Positions 1-5,342 of a stretch of 13,683 bases of DNA are shown here, in pieces. The translations under genes were made by a program, and so were the position numbers. Source of the DNA: an uncultured Flavobacterium sp. (GTDB lineage: Bacteria; Bacteroidota; Bacteroidia; Flavobacteriales; Flavobacteriaceae). Location of the stretch: NCBI RefSeq assembly GCF_937967675.1, contig NZ_CALBSN010000161.1, forward strand, positions 1-13,683, read 5' to 3'. The notes beneath the pieces were generated by a model. That model did not search any database. It saw only the letters and a list, made by a program, of their open reading frames with translations, and had not been told where the DNA came from. Numbering within the stretch: the first letter of the stretch is position 1; each line of letters opens with the position of its first letter.

Positions 1-163
1 ATGTACTAATTTTTAGTGTTTTGAGCAACTTTTTTTATAATGCACTACGGGTTAAAATATGAATAAATTTTCTTAATACAATGCTAAAAAATTGTAAGTA
101 AAAAACAATTAAATATTTGTGCTTTGTTGCTTTAGGTTAATCTACCTAATTCAAATACATATA

Positions 164-191
164 AAAACTTCAATCTTCGGGTTGAAGTTTT
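164..191 (+). terminator. Intrinsic terminator with UUCG tetraloop
   Basis: A 10-bp stem (166-175 with 180-189) closes a cUUCGg tetraloop. The only irregular pair is one T-G wobble. A-T pairs extend the stem on both sides and a T-run follows to 195. The A-run on the left makes it usable in both directions. It probably ends a gene that lies left of the window, since bases 1-160 hold no convincing coding sequence. Two small inverted repeats (77-82/91-96 and 132-137/144-149) are the only other structure in that stretch. Confidence 0.8.
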
Positions 192-210
192 TTTTATGAC
201 ATAATTCAGC

Positions 211-218
211 TATTTTTG
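211..218 (+). promoter_or_regulatory. Candidate -7 element for the transporter-tag-VF530 operon
   Basis: TATTTTTG matches the Bacteroidota -7 pattern TAnnTTTG and ends 14 bases before the ATG at 233. No TTG sits at the usual 17-23 bp upstream, so the -33 half is missing or degenerate. The implied 5' UTR is very short. It is weak evidence from one half-site, placed in the only gap between the upstream terminator and the first gene. Confidence 0.35.
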
Positions 219-232
219 ATAAAAATATTGCA

Positions 233-892
233 ATGTTTCACAGAAAAAAAGACATAATATATGTTGTATTAGCGGGAATTTTCATCACCAATGCATTAGT
301 TGCAGAACTAATTGGCGGAAAATTAATTTATGTAGGTGATACCGTAATGAGTTTAGGTATTTTACCTTGGCCCGTAGTTTTTATTACCACCGATTTAATC
401 AACGAATATTTTGGCGAAAAAGGCGTAAAAAAACTCTCTTTTATTACCGCAGGCTTAATTGCTTACACCTTTTTTTTGTTGTTAATTGGACTCAACATTC
501 CCGCAGTAAAAGGCGATGGATTAATTTCGGATGAACAATTTAATGCGGTTTTTGGTCAGAGTATGTGGATTATTGTGGGAAGCATCACCGCATTTTTAGT
601 TTCCCAATTAATTGATGTTACCATTTTCCATTTTGTAAAAAACAGAACTGGCAAAAAAATGATTTGGCTAAGAAGTACAGGCTCTACCGTGATTTCTCAA
701 TTATTTGACAGTTTTATTGTGTTAGGAATTGCCTTTTGGTTACCTGGAAAAATAAATGGAGAAACGTTTGTAGCCTCAGCTTTTACAGGTTATTTTATGA
801 AATTAATAATTGCTATTGGATTGACTCCTTTGATATATTTAGGTCATTATTTAATTGATAACTATTTAGGAACTGAAAAAAATGGAAACTAA
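233..892 (+). CDS. yhhQ: Queuosine precursor transporter, VUT/YhhQ family
   Basis: A 219-residue integral membrane protein with about six hydrophobic segments. The family is recognised from the N-terminal TNALVAELIGGK stretch, the DLINEYFG motif at about residues 54-61, SQLIDVTIFH at about 123-132, and the WLRSTGSTVISQLFDS stretch near 143-158. YhhQ-family proteins bring the queuosine precursors preQ0 or preQ1 across the inner membrane for tRNA modification. That role comes from family knowledge; the substrate is not visible here. The stop overlaps the tag start by 11 bp, so the two are probably translationally coupled. No queuosine-synthesis gene or obvious preQ1 riboswitch is seen beside it. 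The ATG at 233 places the first hydrophobic segment about ten residues in, as usual for the family. Confidence 0.9.
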   Translation: MFHRKKDIIYVVLAGIFITNALVAELIGGKLIYVGDTVMSLGILPWPVVFITTDLINEYFGEKGVKKLSFITAGLIAYTFFLLLIGLNIPAVKGDGLISDEQFNAVFGQSMWIIVGSITAFLVSQLIDVTIFHFVKNRTGKKMIWLRSTGSTVISQLFDSFIVLGIAFWLPGKINGETFVASAFTGYFMKLIIAIGLTPLIYLGHYLIDNYLGTEKNGN

Positions 893-1442
893 ACTAAGAT
901 GCGCTTGGTGCGAAAAAGATGATTTATACCGCAATTACCATGATAATGAATGGGGAAAACCGGTTTATGATGATGAAACTATTTTCGAATTTTTGATTTT
1001 GGAAACGTTCCAGGCGGGATTGAGTTGGTATACTGTTTTGGCAAAAAGAGAAAATTTCAGAAAAGCATTTGATAATTTCGACTTGATAAAAATCGCTAAT
1101 TATTCAGAAGAAAAAATGGCAGAATTGGCTGAAGATGCTGGAATTATCAGAAACAAGCTAAAAATCAAAGCAACGGTTACTAATGCGCAAGCTTATATAA
1201 AAGTGCAGGAAGAATTTGGTAGTTTTTCCAAATACATTTGGGGATTTGTAGAAGGCAAACCCATCGATAACCAACCCCAAACATTAAAAGATGTTCCTGC
1301 AACTACTCCTATATCAGATGCCTTGAGCAAAGATTTAAAAAAACGCGGATTCAAATTTGTAGGCTCAACCGTTATGTACGCTCATATGCAAGCTACTGGA
1401 ATGGTAAATGATCACATTATGGAATGTTTTACAAGAAAATAA
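882..1442 (+). CDS. tag: DNA-3-methyladenine glycosylase I
   Basis: A 186-residue protein, the usual size for Tag, which excises 3-methyladenine from alkylated DNA as the first step of base excision repair. The zinc-ligand set known from E. coli Tag is visible: Cys7 and His20 near the N-terminus (NYHDNEWG) and His178 and Cys182 near the C-terminus (NDHIMEC). The ETFQAGLSW motif (41-48) carries the conserved active-site Glu41. DALSKDLKKRGFKFVG is the conserved DNA-contacting stretch near the C-terminus. All expected residues are present, so the enzyme looks intact. It overlaps the transporter upstream by 11 bp and is followed after 4 bp by a VF530-family gene, so the three look like one transcript. 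Confidence 0.95.
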   Translation: METKLRCAWCEKDDLYRNYHDNEWGKPVYDDETIFEFLILETFQAGLSWYTVLAKRENFRKAFDNFDLIKIANYSEEKMAELAEDAGIIRNKLKIKATVTNAQAYIKVQEEFGSFSKYIWGFVEGKPIDNQPQTLKDVPATTPISDALSKDLKKRGFKFVGSTVMYAHMQATGMVNDHIMECFTRK

Positions 1443-1446
1443 AAAA

Positions 1447-1659
1447 ATGAGCAACGACCCACTTCACGGAAAACCTTTAAAGGAAATTGTAGAACAATTA
1501 GTAAATTTCTACGGCTTTGACACCTTAGCCGAATTAATAAACATCAAATGTTTTAAGGAAAATCCATCTGTAAATTCAAGTCTAAAATTCTTAAGAAAAA
1601 CAGATTGGGCTAGAAAAAAAATAGAAGAATTGTATGTGAGAACGTTGTCAAAGTTTTAA
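1447..1659 (+). CDS. VF530-family small DNA-binding-like protein
   Basis: A 70-residue protein of the VF530/DUF2132 family, recognised from NDPLHGKPLKEIVEQLV, the YGFDTLAELINIKCF core, and the SSLKFLRKTDWARKKIEELY end. VF530 proteins are small and have been described as DNA-binding from a structural-genomics structure. Their cellular role is unknown, and nothing here adds one. The ATG at 1447 gives the typical N-terminus MSNDPLHG and lies just after the tag stop (1440-1442). An upstream in-frame ATG at 1408 would run through the end of tag and add 13 unconserved residues, so it is rejected. The stop overlaps the convergent aat stop by 4 bp. It may be co-transcribed with tag, but that neighbourhood does not prove a repair role. 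Confidence 0.85.
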   Translation: MSNDPLHGKPLKEIVEQLVNFYGFDTLAELINIKCFKENPSVNSSLKFLRKTDWARKKIEELYVRTLSKF

Positions 1660-2291
1660 CCCTTCAACACCATCAAAAAATCTTCTCTTTCAATTTCTAC
1701 ACAGCCTAAACTAGCCAAGTGATCATTATATACTTGGCAATCTAACAAGCAATAATTAGCCATTTCTAATTGTTTCGCCAAAGCGACGAAAGCCATTTTA
1801 CTGGCATTTGAAACTTTAGAAAACATACTTTCACCACAAAAAATATGACCTAAATCAACGCCATATAAACCGCCTACTAATTCATCATCTTGCCAAACCT
1901 CAACACTTTTTGCTATGCCTAATTCGTGAAGTTTGCAATACACTTCTACCATATTATCGGTAATCCAAGTGCCAGGCTGATCTTTTCTGGATATATTTTT
2001 GCAATTTAGGATTACTTCTCTGAATGCAGTATTAAAAGTAACTTTGAACTTTCTTTGATTGATGATATTTCGCATACTTTTTGAAATCTTTAAGTCTTCG
2101 AAAAACAAAACCATTCGCTCTGGCGGACTCCACCATAAAATAGGTTCATCATCTTCAAACCAAGGAAATATTCCTGAATTATAAGCTAACACCAATCGCT
2201 CTGGAGATAAATCACCTCCTACTGCAACAATTCCTTCTGGAGAAGCGGTTTCAACTGGTGGAAAGAAAAGTTCTTTAGTTAAATAGTACAT
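1656..2291 (-). CDS. aat: Leucyl/phenylalanyl-tRNA-protein transferase
   Basis: A 211-residue GNAT-fold enzyme that adds Leu or Phe from aminoacyl-tRNA to the N-terminus of proteins beginning with Arg or Lys, marking them for ClpS/ClpAP. Family hallmarks are all present: ELFFPPVETASPEGIVAVGG at the N-terminus, the YNSGIFPWF motif (about 37-45), WWSPPER (53-59), the GLYGVDLGHIFCGESMFS core, SNASKMAFVAL, and a C-terminal CQVYNDHLASLG. Length is normal for the short bacterial form. A promoter-like TTG-N17-TAATTTTG lies just upstream. The gene is monocistronic here: the 3' side is a convergent overlap with the VF530 gene and the 5' side is the IS110 insertion region. Confidence 0.95.
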   Translation of the reverse strand: MYYLTKELFFPPVETASPEGIVAVGGDLSPERLVLAYNSGIFPWFEDDEPILWWSPPERMVLFFEDLKISKSMRNIINQRKFKVTFNTAFREVILNCKNISRKDQPGTWITDNMVEVYCKLHELGIAKSVEVWQDDELVGGLYGVDLGHIFCGESMFSKVSNASKMAFVALAKQLEMANYCLLDCQVYNDHLASLGCVEIEREDFLMVLKG

Positions 2292-2302
2292 TATTCAAAA
2301 AT

Positions 2303-2333
2303 CAAATTCAAGTTCAATTACAAATTCAAAATT
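2303..2333. repeat. Period-6 CAA-type tandem array
   Basis: Consecutive units CAAATT, CAAGTT, CAATTA, CAAATT and CAAAATT share CAA every six bases, with the last unit seven long. It lies between the aat start codon and its presumed -33 box, so it would form part of the aat leader and promoter. A similar array occurs at 10418-10447, and TTCAAGTTCAAT recurs near 3854-3865. Confidence 0.6.
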
Positions 2334-2354
2334 AAAGATTCGAGATAAAATCAA
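2327..2354 (-). promoter_or_regulatory. Bacteroidota-type promoter for aat
   Basis: On the minus strand TTG (2354-2352) is followed after 17 bp by TAATTTTG (2334-2327), fitting the TTG-N17-23-TAnnTTTG pattern known from Flavobacterium. The predicted transcription start near 2320 leaves a leader of about 30 bases before the aat ATG at 2291. Orientation and distance both fit. The -7 element overlaps the end of a hexamer repeat, so repeat changes could alter it. Confidence 0.55.
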
Positions 2355-2491
2355 TTTTAGGAACACAGATTTAAGAAATTAAAATAATTTTAAAAATCTT
2401 AAAATGAACTTTATTAATATGGGATATTCGCCTTTAAAAACTTATATGACTCCTATGTTTGCAAAGTTAATTTATAAGTTGTTATGATTTT

Positions 2492-2499
2492 TAAATTTG
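2492..2499 (+). promoter_or_regulatory. Candidate -7 element for the IS110 leader RNA
   Basis: TAAATTTG matches TAnnTTTG. A start about 7 bases downstream (near 2506) would fall directly before the long stem that opens at 2512. No TTG lies 17-23 bp upstream in the integrated element: the nearest, at 2479-2481 and 2459-2461, are 10 and 30 bp away. The missing half may come from the right end when the element circularises, as described for IS110 elements, but this is inference. Confidence 0.4.
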
Positions 2500-2505
2500 C
2501 ATTAA

Positions 2506-2705
2506 TAAAGTGAAAAGAGATGAGAGTAAGTTAAATGACAAATAGCTCTATGAAGCACATTGAATATAAGAAATTACCTCATTTCTTTTTATCTTTTAGA
2601 GTCTGAACAGAATGTAAGGAATTAAGAGAATCTTAATATCCAGAATATCCAATCAGGAGAAAAGACGAAGGAAGATTCATCACTTTATGATTAAATTTTA
2701 AACAA
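2506..2705 (+). ncRNA. Putative IS110 bridge RNA (seekRNA)
   Basis: The 200 bases before the transposase form clear structure. Bases 2512-2524 pair with 2578-2590 over 13 consecutive positions (two G-U pairs). After one bulged A, 2526-2529 pair with 2574-2577, closing a loop of about 45 bases. A second perfect 7-bp hairpin with a GAA loop is at 2621-2637. Its right arm can alternatively pair with 2672-2678 (GAATCTT with AAGATTC). AATATCC is repeated at 2635-2641 and 2644-2650. In characterised IS110 elements this position encodes a bridge RNA with separate target- and donor-binding loops. I cannot assign the guide bases because the element ends are uncertain. The RNA's limits are estimates. 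Confidence 0.5.
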
Positions 2706-2710
2706 AAGTA

Positions 2711-3751
2711 ATGATGAGAAAAGTAGTAAAGCAAGTAGCGGGAATTGACGTTGCACAAAAAGAATTAGTAGTTACCTTAGGTCGTATGTTAGACGATTTT
2801 TCAATAGAATTGTTTAGTTATAAAGTTTTTAAAAACAATGATTCAGGGGTTAAATTATTAGTTGATTGGGTGAATAAGTTAACTGATTATGAAGTACCTG
2901 TTCGATATGTAATGGAAGCTACAGGGGTTTATCATCAAAAGCTTGCTTATTATTTAGTGGATAATGGATGTGAGATAAGTATTGTATTGCCTAATAAAAT
3001 AAGCAACTACATCAGAACATTAGAATTAAAAACCATTACAGATAAAAGTTGTTCACAAGCCATTGCCCAATTTGGATTAGAACGAAAATTAGATAAATGG
3101 GCTAAACCTAAAAGTATTTACAAAGAGTTGCAGCAACTTACAAGAGAAAGGGATCAAATAGTTCAAGAAAGAAGTGTTATTAAAAATCAAATCCATGCCG
3201 AAAAGACAGAGTCAGAGCCTAATCAAAAAAGTTTAGAAAGAATGCAAGCAAGAATACGATTTTTAAATTCACAGGAAAAAGAAATTAAAGCTGATATAAC
3301 AGATATAGTAAGTAAAGATCCTGATTTAAAACAAGTCCTAAATAATATAACAACTATACCAGGAGTTGGAGAACTGACAGCTGTTATTGTTTTAGCTGAA
3401 ACAAACGGATTTGAACTAATTAGAAATAAATCACAATTATCAAGCTATGCAGGTCTGGATGTAAAAGAAAAGCAATCAGGTACTTCCGTAAAAGGAAAAC
3501 CTAGAATATCAAAAAAAGGAAATAGAAATCTAAGAAAGTCAATGCATTTACCTTCTTTAACAGCAGTAAAATGGGACGAAAATTTTAAAAATATTTACGC
3601 TAGGCTCATATCAAAGAACGGAATTAAAATGAAAGCATTAGTCGCTGTTCAGAGAAAAATACTTGAACTTATTTATATATTATTCAAAAATGAGACAGTG
3701 TATGATAAAGAATATATAACAAAAAATAGCGCGCAAACACAAATGGTTTAA
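2711..3751 (+). CDS. IS110-family transposase/recombinase
   Basis: 346 residues, normal for the family. The N-terminal RuvC-like DEDD domain shows GIDVAQKELVV with Asp13, VMEATGVYH with Glu69, and ITDKSCSQAIAQFG with Asp111. The position three after Asp111, usually Asp in TDxxDA, is Cys114, so the fourth acid of the tetrad is not at its canonical place. A coiled-coil-rich linker spans about 135-200. The C-terminal Transposase_20 domain begins with the helix-hairpin-helix TTIPGVGELTA (214-224). It continues through SYAGLDVKEKQSGTSVKG, where Ser256 is the likely catalytic serine, and RISKKGNRNLRKSMHLP. The frame is open from start to stop with no decay, so the copy may be active. MM at the start gives two adjacent possible starts (2711, 2714). 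Confidence 0.93.
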   Translation: MMRKVVKQVAGIDVAQKELVVTLGRMLDDFSIELFSYKVFKNNDSGVKLLVDWVNKLTDYEVPVRYVMEATGVYHQKLAYYLVDNGCEISIVLPNKISNYIRTLELKTITDKSCSQAIAQFGLERKLDKWAKPKSIYKELQQLTRERDQIVQERSVIKNQIHAEKTESEPNQKSLERMQARIRFLNSQEKEIKADITDIVSKDPDLKQVLNNITTIPGVGELTAVIVLAETNGFELIRNKSQLSSYAGLDVKEKQSGTSVKGKPRISKKGNRNLRKSMHLPSLTAVKWDENFKNIYARLISKNGIKMKALVAVQRKILELIYILFKNETVYDKEYITKNSAQTQMV

Positions 3752-3760
3752 ACACGCTAT
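3726..3760 (+). other. Inverted repeat spanning the transposase stop codon
   Basis: ATAGCGCG (3726-3733) pairs with CACGCTAT (3753-3760) with one mismatch across a 19-base loop that contains the TAA at 3749-3751. There is no T-run, so it is not a standard terminator. It may be part of the right-end sequence of the IS or an RNA structure at the 3' end of the message. Confidence 0.4.
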
Positions 3761-3894
3761 AGAGACTAGTTCAATGACTGTCTTGAAAAACAAAAGTAAT
3801 AAAAATTAAGATTTAAATTTGAAATCAACACAGAATCTTATATGTTAAAAAATTTCAAGTTCAATAAAAAAGCCAGAAATTCAAGTATCACTTA

Positions 3895-3929
3895 AACTTC
3901 TGACTTCCATCTTCCAACTTCTAACTTTT
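3895..3929. repeat. Period-7 tandem array beside the DUF3127 stop
   Basis: Five consecutive heptamers, AACTTCT, GACTTCC, ATCTTCC, AACTTCT and AACTTTT, share the frame xxCTTyy. The last unit overlaps the DUF3127 stop codon (3928-3930, minus strand). The array has no obvious secondary structure. It resembles in period, though not in sequence, the heptamer array at 10117-10158. Confidence 0.6.
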
Positions 3930-4317
3930 AGAAAGGTAAATCGTCGTGTTCTTCTTCGTTAAAGTTGGTTGCTGGTTCAAAAGCTGCTGCTGGTGGCATT
4001 GGTGGCATTTGAGGTGCCGATGCTGCTGCAGCAGGAACTTCTGCTTGTGCTTTTTCAATTCTCCAACCTTGTATAGAATTAAAATATTTAGTTTCTCCTT
4101 GTGGATTCACCCATTCTCTACCTCTTAAATTGATAGAAACTTTAACTTGTTCACCAACATTATAATTGTTTAACAAATCGGTTTTGTCTTGTGTAAACTC
4201 GATTAAAATATGTTGTGGATATTGCTCCTCTGTAGTAACAACAAGTTCTCTCTTTTTAAAAGACGCACTTACTTGTTGAACTGGATTGATAACTTTTACT
4301 CTTCCTAAAACTTCCAT
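3928..4317 (-). CDS. DUF3127 OB-fold protein with SSB-like acidic tail
   Basis: 129 residues. Residues 1-90 form the DUF3127 domain, recognised from MEVLGRVKVINPVQQVS, ELVVTTEEQYPQHILIEF, VGEQVKVSINLRGREW and YFNSIQGWRIE. This is a small OB-like beta barrel. A Pro/Ala-rich linker (about 94-117) leads to an acidic tail ending EEEHDDLPF. That is the architecture of SSB proteins, whose DDxPF-type tail binds partner repair and replication proteins. I infer a single-strand-binding-like role; no function is established. The start at 4317 gives the conserved MEV N-terminus and leaves 11 bp after the flavin-reductase stop. The in-frame ATG at 4356 would overlap that gene and add 13 non-family residues. 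Probably the second gene of a two-gene operon. Confidence 0.85.
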   Translation of the reverse strand: MEVLGRVKVINPVQQVSASFKKRELVVTTEEQYPQHILIEFTQDKTDLLNNYNVGEQVKVSINLRGREWVNPQGETKYFNSIQGWRIEKAQAEVPAAAASAPQMPPMPPAAAFEPATNFNEEEHDDLPF

Positions 4318-4328
4318 AATACTAAAAT

Positions 4329-5204
4329 TTATTTTTTTGCTAATAACAATTTCCAAGCATCAACGGCTCTTCCATTATCTACATACTCTTTTGCTTTTTG
4401 AAATTTTGTATCCAAATCATCAGCACTTAAAACGGCTTTGACTTCAAAATTTTCTTTTACAAATATAGCAATTTCTTCTTCGGTTGGAATATTTTCTATA
4501 TTTCCTAATCTTGCTAAATCATTCCCTGTAAAATAACCACTTTCTTTAATAAAATCTGGAATACTATCAACTCCAATTCCTAAAGTAGTTAGCGGTTTTT
4601 CCACTTCAAACATGCCTACATTTGAACGACTGTACCAATTAGCTCCCATTCGGGCAACTAAGTCGATTTTGTATTGATCAATCATTCCGTTGGCATCTAA
4701 AATAGCTTCGTTGATGTGAATTTTTACTACTTCGCAAATCACTAAATTGCCTGCACCTCCTTGGTCACCTAATGCAATCACATCATTAATCTTACATTCA
4801 AATTGCACCGGACTTTCTGCTACACGAAACGGTTTTACTTTATCTGATTTTAGCATTGTAAATCCGGCCTTTTCAAACTCATTTACACCGTCTGGATATT
4901 CGGTACTTGATAAGGACATCTGCTCTACAATATCATAATTCACCACATTAACGACTACTTCTTTTGTACTTTGAGCATTAATTAAAGTATGTTTAACTGT
5001 ATTATCGCGAACACGTCTTGCTGGTGAAAAAATTAAAATTGGTGGATTTGAGCTAAATACATTAAAAAAACTGAATGGCGATAAATTTGGATTTCCATTA
5101 CTATCTAAAGTACTTGCAAAAGCGATAGGTCTTGGTGCTACGGCACTTTGCAAATAGCCTTGTAATTTTGCTGGCGCTATTTCTTTTGGATCGATGCTTA
5201 ACAT
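4329..5204 (-). CDS. Flavin reductase-like FMN-binding split-barrel protein
   Basis: 291 residues. The N-terminal two-thirds (about 15-185) is a flavin-reductase-like domain: APRPIAFASTLDSNG (23-37), NLSPFSFFNVFSSNPP (40-55), then DNTVKHTLINA, and the E-K-A-G-F segment at 111-115. These stretches form the FMN-binding split barrel. The C-terminal 100 residues are an extra helical region found in related cytoplasmic proteins of this group. The reaction is probably NAD(P)H-dependent flavin reduction or an FMN-dependent oxidoreductase step; the substrate is unknown. A good promoter match lies just upstream, at 5220-5249. The DUF3127 gene follows after 11 bp, so both are likely on one transcript, although no functional link between them is known to me. 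Confidence 0.87.
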   Translation of the reverse strand: MLSIDPKEIAPAKLQGYLQSAVAPRPIAFASTLDSNGNPNLSPFSFFNVFSSNPPILIFSPARRVRDNTVKHTLINAQSTKEVVVNVVNYDIVEQMSLSSTEYPDGVNEFEKAGFTMLKSDKVKPFRVAESPVQFECKINDVIALGDQGGAGNLVICEVVKIHINEAILDANGMIDQYKIDLVARMGANWYSRSNVGMFEVEKPLTTLGIGVDSIPDFIKESGYFTGNDLARLGNIENIPTEEEIAIFVKENFEVKAVLSADDLDTKFQKAKEYVDNGRAVDAWKLLLAKK

Positions 5205-5219
5205 GTTGAAACTTTTTTA

Positions 5220-5249
5220 CAAAGATAACAAGAACAAAGGCAATTTCAA
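5220..5249 (-). promoter_or_regulatory. Bacteroidota-type promoter for the flavin-reductase operon
   Basis: On the minus strand TTG (5249-5247) is followed after 19 bp by TATCTTTG (5227-5220), an excellent match to the Flavobacterium consensus. The predicted start is near 5213, only about 8 bases before the ATG at 5204, so the transcript would be almost leaderless. An 8-bp palindrome abuts the -33 box. Confidence 0.65.
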
Positions 5250-5266
5250 TCCCAAAATTTTTGGGA
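5250..5266. promoter_or_regulatory. Perfect 17-bp palindrome, possible operator
   Basis: TCCCAAAA and TTTTGGGA are perfect inverted copies around one central T. The palindrome directly abuts the -33 TTG of the flavin-reductase promoter and lies 77 bp before the histidine kinase ATG, in the only gap between these divergent genes. The symmetric form suggests a dimeric regulator. A hairpin of only one loop base would be a poor terminator. Confidence 0.4.
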
Positions 5267-5342
5267 CAAAAATCAAAAGCAAATACAAGAATAAACATCA
5301 AATTAAAAAGGATTTTAGTATTTTTACTTCAAATACGAATAC

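Larger units (their letters stand above)
2292..2480. other. AT-rich intergenic flank between aat and the IS110 element
   Basis: No coding potential is visible. The stretch holds a hexamer array (2303-2333), the aat promoter candidate, and AT-rich, vaguely self-complementary sequence around 2366-2405 (ATTTAAG... CTTAAAAT). A lone minus-strand TAACTTTG at 2462-2469 resembles a -7 element, but it lacks a TTG at the right spacing and is far from aat. I take this as host sequence to the left of the insertion. Confidence 0.5.
2480..3800 (+). mobile_element. IS110-family insertion sequence (ends approximate)
   Basis: One transposase gene is preceded by a structured non-coding segment of about 200 bases and followed by a short tail of about 40-50 bases before sequence that looks like host flank. 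That layout, with the non-coding RNA on the 5' side, fits the IS110 subgroup rather than IS1111. IS110 elements lack long terminal inverted repeats and make little or no target duplication, so the ends cannot be fixed by eye. The left limit is set just upstream of the promoter-like TAAATTTG at 2492. The right limit is set near the TTG at 3783-3785 and the A-rich run after it. The element sits between aat and the DUF3127 gene and interrupts neither. Confidence 0.65.

Noticed and set aside
1408..1446. Longer form of the VF530 protein from the upstream ATG
   Set aside because: The added 13 residues are the end of tag read in another frame. The family N-terminus begins at MSNDPLHG (1447).
2303..2333. 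CRISPR-like repeat array
   Set aside because: Units are 6-7 bases with no spacers. There are no cas genes. The other arrays in the window are of the same short tandem type.
3791..3798. Minus-strand TACTTTTG as a promoter for a gene to the left
   Set aside because: No TTG at suitable spacing and no minus-strand gene before aat, more than 1.4 kb away.
3801..3890. Terminator for the DUF3127 message
   Set aside because: Only weak 5-bp AT pairings (for example GATTT with AAATC) without a convincing stem or U-run in the right place.
3946..4128. Small plus-strand reading frame opposite DUF3127
   Set aside because: It is Trp/Cys/Phe rich and arises as the complement of the Pro/Ala-rich linker. It has no family resemblance.
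4318..4356. Longer form of the DUF3127 protein
   Set aside because: The extra 13 residues overlap the flavin-reductase gene, and the family begins at MEVLGRV (4317).
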